Under the pieces are notes generated by a model. The model saw only the letters and a program-made list of their open reading frames with translations, did not search any database and had not been told where the DNA came from. Position numbers and translations under genes: made by a program. From Candidatus Marisimplicoccus framensis (GTDB lineage Bacteria > Bacteroidota > Bacteroidia > Flavobacteriales > Flavobacteriaceae): 64,000 bases of DNA. Shown piece after piece: positions 1 to 9,542 of the stretch; within the stretch, counting starts at the first letter, position 1, and each line of letters starts with the position of its first letter. The DNA lies in assembly GCA_905182065.1 (NCBI GenBank), contig CAJIZN010000001.1, positions 1 through 64,000 on the forward strand. The letters are read 5' to 3'.

Positions 1-821
1 TGGAAAATTTATTATTACTATTTGAGAATATTTCTTCTGTTAACAGAGCACTAATAATGGTTTCTGGTATTACTTTATTCTGGATAATAGAAGGTATTGT
101 TCCTTTTAAACTTCTTGATTATAAGAAATGGAAGCATTCTATTCCAAATTTCCTTTTAACTATAACTACTATTATTGTAAACTTTTTTTTAGCCTTTATG
201 CTGGTGTCTGCATCAGATTGGACAAATGCAAATAATTTTGGTTTATTACATTTATTAAATTCCTCTACTCTGCTGAGCATAATTATTGGAATCTTATTGC
301 TTGATCTAGTTGGTGCCTATCTTCCTCATTTAGTTCAACATAAAGTCAAATTATTATGGTACATACATATTGTTCATCATACAGATCAAAAGGTAGATAC
401 TACTACTGCAAATAGGCATCACCCTTTTGAAAGTATTGTTAGGTTTGTATTCACACTTGCTGGTATCTTTATTTCTGGAGCACCTATTGGATTAGTTTTA
501 ATGTATCAATCATTATCTGTTATATTCTCTCAATTTAATCATGCAAATATTCAAATTTCTGATAAAGTAGATAAAGGACTGAGTTATCTAATAGTATCAC
601 CTAATATGCATAAAGTACATCATCACTTTGAATTACCATACACAGACTCTAATTATGGTAATATATTTTCTTTGTGGGACAGACTTTTTGGAACTTATAT
701 GGAATTGAGTAAAAGTGAGATTATTTATGGAGTAGATACAGATCTAGATGAAATTAAAAATTCTAAATTTAATAGTTTGATTGAAAGACCATTTAAAAAA
801 TGGTATAATCACTTTAACTAA
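1..821 (+). CDS. Sterol desaturase / fatty acid hydroxylase family membrane protein (5' end just outside window)
   Basis: His-box motifs (HLVQH, HIVHH, HKVHHH); the frame stays open to the window edge, reading (M)ENLLLLFENISSVNRALIM upstream of the ORF-track start at 57. Confidence 0.8.
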   Translation, partial: ENLLLLFENISSVNRALIMVSGITLFWIIEGIVPFKLLDYKKWKHSIPNFLLTITTIIVNFFLAFMLVSASDWTNANNFGLLHLLNSSTLLSIIIGILLLDLVGAYLPHLVQHKVKLLWYIHIVHHTDQKVDTTTANRHHPFESIVRFVFTLAGIFISGAPIGLVLMYQSLSVIFSQFNHANIQISDKVDKGLSYLIVSPNMHKVHHHFELPYTDSNYGNIFSLWDRLFGTYMELSKSEIIYGVDTDLDEIKNSKFNSLIERPFKKWYNHFN

Positions 822-2190
822 GGCTTTCTAGCTCAGAAACAATATCATTTAAATCAAAAGAAGATTCTTTTCCACTAGACATATCCTTTAATTTAAAAAT
901 ATTTTTATTTAACTCTTCTTCACCAACTATTACTACGAAGTCTATACCTCTTTGATTAGCATATTCCATCTGTTTTTTAATTTTTGTATCAGTAGGGTAA
1001 AGCTCACATCTAATATTATTTTCTCTTAATTGATCGATATAAACTAAAAGATTATCTATTTTTTCTAGATTAAAATTCAGAAACATAAAGGATTTTGAAG
1101 ATTCTAATTCACTAGGGAATAAGTTTAATTCATCTAATATTAAGCATATTCTATCAAACCCAAAGGATATCCCAAAACCACTTAATCTTGGATTATTTTT
1201 CTGAACTAAATCATCATATCTCCCTCCTCCTCCTATAGAACCTATATCAAATTCATCTGGAGATGAAACTTCAATGATAGTTCCAGTATAGTAGCTAAGA
1301 CCTCTAGCCAGTGATAAATCAAAACTTATGTCTATGTTCTTTAAATTAAATTTTCTTGAAGTATTAATTACTTTCTCTAGCAAATCTAATCCATCAGTAG
1401 AAATCTTATTTGAGCTAAATTTAACTCTTAAATTATTTATTTTTTCCTGATTAGAACCTTTAAGATCTAGGAAAAAGTTTAATTGATTAATAGCACTATC
1501 TGAAATGTTTTTCTTTTTTAATTCATTAATCACTCCATCAACACCTATTTTATCTGTCTTATCAAGAACAGAAGCAATTTCATTAACGCTATCTAAATTC
1601 ATTAATTGGGATATACCCTCAAGAATTTGTCTATTATTTATTCTGAGATTAACTTTTGGCATACTTAGTCTATTGAAGACAGTATCATATACTTTAATAC
1701 ACTCTACCTCATTTAAGTAATTAGACTCCCCTATTATATCAACATCACACTGAAGAAACTCTCTATATCTACCTCGTTGAGGTCTTTCAGCTCTCCAAAC
1801 TAGTTGAGTTTGAAATCTTTTAAAAGGAAATGATAAATTATTTAAATTTTGAGAAATAAACCTAGATAAAGGAACGGTTAGATCATATCTTAATGCCTTA
1901 TCTGATAATGAATTAGAAAATTTTATTAGTTTATTATCTTTAAGTGCCTCAGTATCGGCTTTTTTAATTTTTTCTCCAGAAGAGAGTATCTTGAAAATTA
2001 AATTATCCTCTTCATCACCATACTTTCCTGTAAGAGTAGATAGATTTTCAAAAGATGGTGTCTGTATTTCCTGAAAATTAAATGTTTTAAAACATTGTTT
2101 TAGGATATTTAAGAGATAATCTCTTTTTTTTAATTCTAGAGAAGAAAAATCTCTTGTACCTTTTGGAGTGTTGATTTTTTGAGACATCAA
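814..2190 (-). CDS. hisS: Histidine--tRNA ligase
   Basis: Class II aaRS motifs: TPKGTRDF, RYDLTVPLSRF, FGFDRI; full length 458 aa. Confidence 0.96.
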   Translation of the reverse strand: MMSQKINTPKGTRDFSSLELKKRDYLLNILKQCFKTFNFQEIQTPSFENLSTLTGKYGDEEDNLIFKILSSGEKIKKADTEALKDNKLIKFSNSLSDKALRYDLTVPLSRFISQNLNNLSFPFKRFQTQLVWRAERPQRGRYREFLQCDVDIIGESNYLNEVECIKVYDTVFNRLSMPKVNLRINNRQILEGISQLMNLDSVNEIASVLDKTDKIGVDGVINELKKKNISDSAINQLNFFLDLKGSNQEKINNLRVKFSSNKISTDGLDLLEKVINTSRKFNLKNIDISFDLSLARGLSYYTGTIIEVSSPDEFDIGSIGGGGRYDDLVQKNNPRLSGFGISFGFDRICLILDELNLFPSELESSKSFMFLNFNLEKIDNLLVYIDQLRENNIRCELYPTDTKIKKQMEYANQRGIDFVVIVGEEELNKNIFKLKDMSSGKESSFDLNDIVSELESLS

Positions 2191-2230
2191 AGTTTAATTG
2201 ATAATCAGAGTGAAAGATAAAGTTATGAAA

Positions 2231-2683
2231 TTATTTCTTTTCAGCCTGAAGCTCAAAATTTAATTGAGTAGATACTTCTCTATGAAGTCTAATACTTGCC
2301 TGATATTTACCAATTCTTTTGATTGATTTACCTGGTATAGAAATATTTTCTTTTTCGATTTCTATTTTATTTGTAAGAAGGCTTTTAGCGACATCTGTAT
2401 TAGAAATTGAACCAAAAAGTTTTCCATCAGGACCAACTTTAGCAGGAATCTTAAGTTCTAGTTTAGAAATTTTAGAAGCTAATTTTTCAGCTTCATCAAT
2501 AACTGATTTTTCTTTAAAAGCTTTTTGCTTTAGATTCTCAGCTAATACTTTTTTTGCAGATTCAGTTGCAAGAATAGCTTTACCTGTAGGAATTAAAAAA
2601 TTTCTACCATAGCCAGCTTTAACTGAAACTAATTCATCTTTGAAGCCTATATTAGCAACATTTTCTTTTAGTATAATTTCCAT
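2231..2683 (-). CDS. rplI: 50S ribosomal protein bL9
   Basis: N-terminus MEIILKENVANIGFKDELVSVKAGYGRNFLIPTGKA typical of L9; follows rpsF-rpsR. Confidence 0.97.
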   Translation of the reverse strand: MEIILKENVANIGFKDELVSVKAGYGRNFLIPTGKAILATESAKKVLAENLKQKAFKEKSVIDEAEKLASKISKLELKIPAKVGPDGKLFGSISNTDVAKSLLTNKIEIEKENISIPGKSIKRIGKYQASIRLHREVSTQLNFELQAEKK

Positions 2684-2685
2684 AA

Positions 2686-2982
2686 TTATTTTAATAAGTC
2701 TGCAACGTAAGGAAGCAATCCAAGGTGCCTAGCTCTTTTAACAGCTACAGCAACTTTTCTTTGATATTTTAATGATGTCCCAGTTAATCTTCTTGGTAAA
2801 ATTTTACCTTGTTCATTAATGAATCTGCCTAAAAAATCTCCATCTTTATAATCCACATACTTGATACCTGACCTTCTAAACATGCAATACTTCTTTGCTT
2901 TTGAAGTATTAATATCTAAAGGAGATAGATATCTAATCTCACCTTCATTTTTGATCTTTGATTGTTCTTCAATTCCTGCCAT
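2686..2982 (-). CDS. rpsR: 30S ribosomal protein bS18
   Basis: [51 protein letters not shown]. Confidence 0.97.
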   Translation of the reverse strand: MAGIEEQSKIKNEGEIRYLSPLDINTSKAKKYCMFRRSGIKYVDYKDGDFLGRFINEQGKILPRRLTGTSLKYQRKVAVAVKRARHLGLLPYVADLLK

Positions 2983-2984
2983 AA

Positions 2985-3371
2985 TTAACTAGCTTTTTTT
3001 GTAGTTGATTTTTTTGTAGCCACTTTTTTTGTAGTTACTTTTTTTGGACCTCTATTTCTTCTTTTCTCTGCCCATGCAATTGCATGCTTATCAAGAGTTA
3101 CAGTTAAGTATCTCATTACTGTTTCATCTCTAGTAAAATCAAGTTCAAGGGTAGGAACGATTTCTGCAGGAGCTGTATATTCTAAAAGATTATAAAATCC
3201 ACTATTCTTATTTTCAATAGTGTATGCTAATTTTTTCAAACCCCAAATTTCTTTGCTAATCATCTTAGCACCGTTAGACTTTAAATATTTTTCATATTTG
3301 TCTACAGACTTTTGAACTTGCTCTTCAGATAGAGCTGGGTTTAAAATAAATACCGTTTCGTAGTTTTTCAT
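2985..3371 (-). CDS. rpsF: 30S ribosomal protein bS6 with Lys-rich C-terminal tail
   Basis: [18 protein letters not shown]...; tail [19 protein letters not shown]. Confidence 0.96.
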   Translation of the reverse strand: MKNYETVFILNPALSEEQVQKSVDKYEKYLKSNGAKMISKEIWGLKKLAYTIENKNSGFYNLLEYTAPAEIVPTLELDFTRDETVMRYLTVTLDKHAIAWAEKRRNRGPKKVTTKKVATKKSTTKKAS

Positions 3372-3388
3372 CTTAAAATCTTAGCCCG

Positions 3389-3420
3389 CAAAATTAGGTT
3401 ATTAAATATAATCTGCCAAA
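3389..3420 (-). promoter_or_regulatory. Bacteroidota-type promoter of rpsF-rpsR-rplI (TTTG-N20-TAATTTTG)
   Basis: Minus strand: TTTG at 3420-3417, 20 nt spacer, TAATTTTG at 3396-3389; matches the published -33 TTTG / -7 TAnnTTTG consensus. Confidence 0.6.
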
Positions 3421-3442
3421 TTTATTTCAGGTAAAGTAATAG

Positions 3443-5887
3443 CTATATTGGATCGACATCTACAATGATTCTTACACTTCTATATTTAGATATCGAATCA
3501 AAGCTTTTTAAAATTGATTGAAATGTATTTCTAAAGTTATTAAGTTCTTTTAATCCAGATAATTTTATTAAGAATTCCTTATGATATTTATTTTTAATTC
3601 TCGATACTTCAGGATACACTGGACCAAGTACTATTCCTTTAAAATTTGCTCTTATCACTTTGTTTAACCAGTCCGAAGAACTATTTAACTTTTCATAACT
3701 CTTGTCTTTTAAAGTAATCCTAATTAGTCTTACAAATGGAGGATAATTATAATCTTTTCTTTCAATAAGTTGATTATTATACATTTTATCATAATCATTA
3801 TTAATTACATTTTTGATAATTGGATGCTCTGGTTGGTATGTTTGCAGAAATACTTTACCTCTTTCTCCAGATCTACCAGATCTACCAGCAACCTGAGTTA
3901 ATACTTGAAATGCTTTTTCATGAGCTCTAAAATCTGGAAAGTTTAAAAAATGATCTGTATTCAATACACCCACAAGGTTTACATTTTTAAAATCCAGTCC
4001 CTTTGTTATCATTTGAGTGCCAATGAGTATATCCACTTCATGATTTGCAAAAGAATTAATTATATTATCAAAAGACCATTTACCTCTAGTTGAATCCCAA
4101 TCCATTCTTCTACTTCTAACATCTGGAAATATTTCTTTAATTATCTCCTCAATCTGTTGAGTTCCATCTCCTTTATAAATCATAGTATCAAAACCACATG
4201 TAGAGCATTTTTTTTCTGCTTTTGATGAAAATCCACAATAATGACATTTTAAACTATTTGATGAAATATGATATGTTAAACTAACATCACAATTATCACA
4301 CATTACATTTTGTCCACATGAATCACAAAGCCACTGAGGTGAATATCCTCTCCTGTTTCTAAATAAAATTACCTGTTTACCTTCTTTAATTGTCTTGTCA
4401 ATCTCTTCTACTAATCTTAGAGAAAAAATTGAGCTAAATTCATGCTTTATTTCATTCTTCATATCCAGAGTAAAAATATTTGGCATTTCAATATTCCCAA
4501 ATCTTTCATTTAACTTAACATATCCATACTTGTTATTTTTTGCATTAAAAGATGACTCTACAGATGGAGTAGCTGAACCTAGAATAACTTTTGAATTATT
4601 AAGCTTTGATAAATATATTGCAGAATCTCTAGCGTTATACCTTGGAGAAGGTTCTTGCTGTTTGTATGAGGTCTCATGTTCTTCATCAATAATAATTAAA
4701 CCTAAATTTTGAAAAGGAAGAAAAACAGATGATCTTGCTCCAACAATTAATCTTGATTTATTTTTATTTTTTTTAATATTCTCCCATACTTCAGTTCTTT
4801 CATTTAAAGAGAATCTAGAATGAAAAACAGAAATTTTATCACCAAAATGAATTTTAAGTTTTTGAATGATTTGGGTAGTTAAAGAAATTTCAGGAAGTAA
4901 ATAAAGAACTTGCATTTCTTTATCTAAATAATCTTCAATAATCTTCATGTATATTTCAGTTTTTCCTGAGGAGGTTACCCCTTCTAGTAAAATCACATCT
5001 TTATCTTTTAACTGACTTTGAACTTGATTTAAAGCATTTAATTGAGATTCTGATAAATCATTTGTTTTTGAAAAATGTTCTTGTTTATTGTCATTTCTTT
5101 CAATTTTTATCTTTTTTATACTTATAAACCCTTTTTGTTCTAGTCCCTTAATTGTGCTATCTGAAAATTTAATTATTTTTTTTAAGTCTTTAAGAATTAA
5201 ATATTTTTGAGATTTAAGATTACTTATAATGTGAAGTAAAATTTCTTTTTGTTTTGGTGAACTATTTAAAATCTCTAGCGAATTTTTAATTTTTTTTTCT
5301 TCTAACAACTCTTTATTCAAATAAATAACATTTAAAAGTTTTGGTTTATATTTTTCATTGATTTCAAAGTTTAATTCTATAAATCCTTTTAGAATCATTT
5401 TTTGAATAACTGAATAAGTATTTTTCTTATCCAGAATATCTGAAACTTCATTTATTTTTAGAGTTTTAAAATCAAGAGCTTCATATATTAAATATTCATC
5501 ATCTGTCATCTGATCAATATCATCACTATTAATTTCTTTTTTAATTATAATTGTTTCACTTTCCAATAGAAATGTTGAAGGAATAGCAGCTTTTAAGACA
5601 TCACCTATAGGTGTGAAATAATATCTAGAGATCCAGCTCCAAAAATCAATTTGTGATTCTGAAATAAGTTCTTCTTTGTCGTATATAAATTCAATTGGTT
5701 TAGTTTCATATAATGCTGGCTTATTATTATGAATCTCTTTAATTACTCCTGTGTAAACTTTTCTTTTACCAAAACTAACAGCAACTCTATGTCCTATTCC
5801 TAGATTTTCATATTCCTTTTTTGAAAGCTCATAAGTAAATGTTCCTTGTAAAGGAAGAGGAAGTATTACATCTGCGTAGTAATTCAT
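3443..5887 (-). CDS. priA: Primosomal protein N' (replication restart helicase PriA)
   Basis: GVTSSGKTEIY Walker A, DEEHETSYKQ, zinc-binding Cys clusters CDSCGQNVMCDNCDVSLTYH...CHYCG. Confidence 0.96.
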   Translation of the reverse strand: MNYYADVILPLPLQGTFTYELSKKEYENLGIGHRVAVSFGKRKVYTGVIKEIHNNKPALYETKPIEFIYDKEELISESQIDFWSWISRYYFTPIGDVLKAAIPSTFLLESETIIIKKEINSDDIDQMTDDEYLIYEALDFKTLKINEVSDILDKKNTYSVIQKMILKGFIELNFEINEKYKPKLLNVIYLNKELLEEKKIKNSLEILNSSPKQKEILLHIISNLKSQKYLILKDLKKIIKFSDSTIKGLEQKGFISIKKIKIERNDNKQEHFSKTNDLSESQLNALNQVQSQLKDKDVILLEGVTSSGKTEIYMKIIEDYLDKEMQVLYLLPEISLTTQIIQKLKIHFGDKISVFHSRFSLNERTEVWENIKKNKNKSRLIVGARSSVFLPFQNLGLIIIDEEHETSYKQQEPSPRYNARDSAIYLSKLNNSKVILGSATPSVESSFNAKNNKYGYVKLNERFGNIEMPNIFTLDMKNEIKHEFSSIFSLRLVEEIDKTIKEGKQVILFRNRRGYSPQWLCDSCGQNVMCDNCDVSLTYHISSNSLKCHYCGFSSKAEKKCSTCGFDTMIYKGDGTQQIEEIIKEIFPDVRSRRMDWDSTRGKWSFDNIINSFANHEVDILIGTQMITKGLDFKNVNLVGVLNTDHFLNFPDFRAHEKAFQVLTQVAGRSGRSGERGKVFLQTYQPEHPIIKNVINNDYDKMYNNQLIERKDYNYPPFVRLIRITLKDKSYEKLNSSSDWLNKVIRANFKGIVLGPVYPEVSRIKNKYHKEFLIKLSGLKELNNFRNTFQSILKSFDSISKYRSVRIIVDVDPI

Positions 5888-5929
5888 GGTTAATTATAAT
5901 ATATTCTTTCTAATTTAGCAATTAGCCTG

Positions 5930-6691
5930 ATGAAAAAGATAATAATATTTATTACACTATCCATTTCAACTTTAACTTTCTCTCAACAACAGATTGAAAT
6001 CGTTAAGGGAAGTGTTCAGAGTGAAACTAGTAAGTCTATCTTACAAAATGTTCATGTTCTAAATCTAAACAAAGTTAAAGGTACTATAACTTCCAGTGAG
6101 GGAGAATTTCAAATTCAAGCAAAAGTTAATGATACATTATATTTCTCATATATAGGTTATAAACCATTGAAGGTTGTGGTGACAAATGATTTAATCAGGT
6201 TTGATAATAATACAATTGAACTTACTGAACTTGCTTTTGCATTAGAGGAAATAATAATTAAACCATACCAATTAACTGGTTATCTTGAAATAGATGTTAA
6301 AAATGCACCAGTAAATACCTCAACTCGTTACAGAATAGTAGGTCTGCCAAATCTTGGATATGAAGCAGGAAGAAGATCAAGATCTGGAATATCTAAACTA
6401 ATTGGTGCAATTTTTAATCCAGCAGATTTTCTTAATAACCTATTTAAGAAAAAATCTGCAAAAATGGATAAATTGAGATTAATGAGAGAAGATAAAGAAA
6501 TAAAAAATCTATTAGCAACTAAATTTGACAGAGAAGTTCTAGTTCAACTTCTGGGGGTTGATAAAATTGATATAGATGAAATTTTAAGGAATTGTAATTT
6601 CTCAGATACTTTTATTGAACAAGCAAATGATCTTCAAATTATGGAAGCTATAAATGAGTGTTATGATGAATACAAGTTGCTACAATTTTAA
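5930..6691 (+). CDS. Carboxypeptidase-like regulatory domain protein, secreted
   Basis: Signal peptide followed by VKGSVQSETSKSILQNVHVLNLNKVKGTITSSEGEFQIQAKVNDTLYFSYIGYK (CarboxypepD_reg-like). Confidence 0.75.
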   Translation: MKKIIIFITLSISTLTFSQQQIEIVKGSVQSETSKSILQNVHVLNLNKVKGTITSSEGEFQIQAKVNDTLYFSYIGYKPLKVVVTNDLIRFDNNTIELTELAFALEEIIIKPYQLTGYLEIDVKNAPVNTSTRYRIVGLPNLGYEAGRRSRSGISKLIGAIFNPADFLNNLFKKKSAKMDKLRLMREDKEIKNLLATKFDREVLVQLLGVDKIDIDEILRNCNFSDTFIEQANDLQIMEAINECYDEYKLLQF

Positions 6692-6709
6692 TATACTATT
6701 CAGTTAGCT

Positions 6710-6717
6710 TATATTTG
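6710..6717 (+). promoter_or_regulatory. -7 promoter element TATATTTG, 4 nt upstream of purB ATG
   Basis: TATATTTG-CGCA-ATG; matches TAnnTTTG; no clear -33 box. Confidence 0.45.
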
Positions 6718-6721
6718 CGCA

Positions 6722-8065
6722 ATGAATGAATTTAATTTAAATTCAATTTCTCCTATAGATGGAAGATATTCTGACAAAACAGAAGTTTTAAGTCAGTATT
6801 TTAGTGAAAAAGCATTAATATTTTATAGGGTAAAAGTTGAAGTAGAATATTTTATATCTCTTTGTAAGCTAGGAATTCCTCAATTAAAAAAATTTGAAAG
6901 TAAAAAGTTTGATGATCTTAGAAAGATTTATCAAGATTTTTCTAATGAAGATGCAATTGAAATAAAAAAAATTGAAAAAGTTACAAACCATGATGTCAAG
7001 GCTGTAGAATATTTTATCAAACAAAAATTTGAAATCCTAGGAATTAGTGATTATAAAGAATTTATACACTTTGGTCTTACTTCTCAAGACATCAACAACT
7101 CAGCTATTCCCTTATCCATTAAAGATTTTGTCAATAATATCTATATACCAAAAATAAATAAAGTTATTACAGCTATTGAAAATAAATCAGAAGAACTTAA
7201 AGATATTACTATAATTGCTAGAACTCATGGTCAACCTGCATCACCAACTAAACTAGGGAAAGAATTTAAAGTATTTTCAACTAGAATTAATGAGCAAATG
7301 AAAACTTTAAAAAAAATACCTAATTCTGCAAAATTTGCAGGTGCAGTAGGAAATTTTAATGCTCATAAGGTTGCTTATCCAGAAATTGATTGGAAAGAAT
7401 TTGGTCAAAATTTTATAGAAAAGGAATTAGGTTTAAACTATTCATTTCCTACAACTCAAATTGAGCATTACGACTCTTTTGCAGCTTTATGTGATAATTG
7501 TAGAAGAATCAATAATATCCTTTTAGATATGTGTGTAGATATATGGACATACATTTCACATGACTACTTTAAACAAAAAATTATAAAAGACGAAGTTGGA
7601 TCATCTGCTATGCCTCATAAGGTTAATCCTATTGATTTTGAAAATTCTGAGGGAAATTTAGGGTTAGCAAATTCAACATTTAATTTTTTCTCAAATAAAT
7701 TAACTAAATCAAGATTACAAAGAGATCTTACAGATAGCACTGTATTAAGAAATATTGGGGTTCCATTCGGCCATACTCTAATTTCTTTTGAATCTCTATT
7801 AAAAGGACTGAAAAAGATCTATGTTAATGAAGTAAAGATTAATAAAGATATTGAAGATAATTGGATTGTTGTATCGGAGGCAATCCAAACAATTTTAAGA
7901 CGTGAAGGATACAATAATCCTTATGAAATAATGAAAGAACTTACCAGAAATAACGAAAAGATTGATAAAAAATCTCTTCATGAATTTATTGACAAACTTA
8001 ATGTTGACACTACTATTAAAAATGAGTTAAAACAAATCTCACCATACAACTACACCGGAATATAG
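6722..8065 (+). CDS. purB: Adenylosuccinate lyase
   Basis: SPIDGRYSDKTE; signature GSSAMPHKVNPIDFENSEGN. Confidence 0.97.
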   Translation: MNEFNLNSISPIDGRYSDKTEVLSQYFSEKALIFYRVKVEVEYFISLCKLGIPQLKKFESKKFDDLRKIYQDFSNEDAIEIKKIEKVTNHDVKAVEYFIKQKFEILGISDYKEFIHFGLTSQDINNSAIPLSIKDFVNNIYIPKINKVITAIENKSEELKDITIIARTHGQPASPTKLGKEFKVFSTRINEQMKTLKKIPNSAKFAGAVGNFNAHKVAYPEIDWKEFGQNFIEKELGLNYSFPTTQIEHYDSFAALCDNCRRINNILLDMCVDIWTYISHDYFKQKIIKDEVGSSAMPHKVNPIDFENSEGNLGLANSTFNFFSNKLTKSRLQRDLTDSTVLRNIGVPFGHTLISFESLLKGLKKIYVNEVKINKDIEDNWIVVSEAIQTILRREGYNNPYEIMKELTRNNEKIDKKSLHEFIDKLNVDTTIKNELKQISPYNYTGI

Positions 8066-8080
8066 TCCTACTTTTAATTT

Positions 8081-9542
8081 ATGAAAAAAATAAATCTACT
8101 TCTTTTAGCTTCAATTTTTATCTTTAATAGTTGTAAAAAAACAGATGATGATGATCCTAATATAATTAGACTTGAAACAGATCTTGAAATTAGTGACTTT
8201 ATATGGAAAGGTCTCAACCAATATTATTATTGGCAAGAAAGTGTTGTGAATTTGTCCGATAGTAAAACAGAAAATGAATCTGATTACGCTTACTACCTAA
8301 GTCAAAATTCAAATCCTGAATCATTCTTTAACTACGCTTAAACATCCAGATGATAGATTTAGCTGGATTGTTGATGATTACATTGAACTTGAAAATATGC
8401 TTCAAGGTATTGATAACTCTGATGGAATGGAATTTGGTTTATATGTTGAATGTAATGACCAAAATATATTTGGATTTGTTAGATACGTAAGTAAAAACTC
8501 AGATGCAGAATCAAAAGGAGTCAAAAGAGGTATGTTATTTAGTGAGATTAATGGTTCTAGGCTAACTAGAGAAAACTATAGGGATCTTCTATATAATAAT
8601 GAGAACAATACTTATACAATTAAATTTTCTGAACTTAGTTATAACGAAACTAATCAATGTGCTAACATAATTCCAGGGCAAGAAAGCATATCACTTGTCA
8701 AATCGAGAATTATAAAAAATCCTGTCCATATTTCTAAAGTTATTGAGAGCGAGGGTAAAAAAATAGCATATTTAATGTACAACCAGTTTGTTGGAGTTGT
8801 TGAATCAGAAAATAAAGATTATAATTCTGAGCTTAATGATGTTTTTGCGAATTTCTTATCTAATGGTGTTGAAGAATTGGTTATTGATCTGAGATATAAT
8901 CCTGGTGGAAGAATCTCTACATCTATAAATTTAGCTTCAATGATAACTGGTCAATTTAATAATCAAGTTTTTGCTAAAGAAACATGGAACTCCAAACTCA
9001 TGGATTATTGGAACGAGAATAGTCCAGAATCACTTTTAAATAAGTTTACAAATAAACTAGATAATGATCAATCAATATCCTCTCTAAACCTAAATAGAGT
9101 ATTTGTTCTAACATCAGCTAGAACAGCTTCTGCAAGTGAGTTGTTAATTAATGGTCTAGATCCATACATAGATGTAATACATATTGGAGACTTTACTGTT
9201 GGAAAAAATCAAGGATCAATTACTGTTTATGACTACATAAATGATTCAAGAGATAAAAATCCCAACCATATGTATGCTATGCAACCAATAGTTCTTAAAA
9301 TTGGAAATGTGGCTGGATATACTGATTTTCCTGATGGTCTTGAACCAGATGTTTTTATTAAAGAATCTTTATCAAACCCTGGAGTTCTTGGAGATAATGA
9401 TGAACCTCTTCTAAAGATTGCTATTGACCAAATAAATGGAAACTATTCATCAATTTTAAGTAGTGAGAATTACAAGGAAATTGCAAAACCTGATGAAGAT
9501 TTTTTACAAAGAATTATAGTGGAAGATAAAATAATAGAATAA
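8081..9542 (+). CDS. S41 family C-terminal processing protease-like lipoprotein, split by an apparent +1 frameshift (ORFs 8081..8341 and 8397..9542)
   Basis: Lipobox IFNSCKK; after the frame change TLKHPDDRFSWIVDDYIELENMLQG joins the second ORF; S41 motifs LRYNPGG and TSARTASASELLINGL; span 1462 nt = 3n+1. Confidence 0.85.

Noticed and set aside
1505-1720. Antisense ORFs within conserved genes (1505..1720, 4395..4712, 9583..9780, 20479..20697, 27497..27835, 41974..42273, 52510..52872, 62642..62941 and similar)
   Set aside because: Each is antisense to a clearly identified gene; expected by chance, with no independent evidence.
8081-9542. S41 gene as an ordinary decayed pseudogene
   Set aside because: Only one frame change, no other lesions, intact catalytic motifs, and the same type of change in essential genes in this window.
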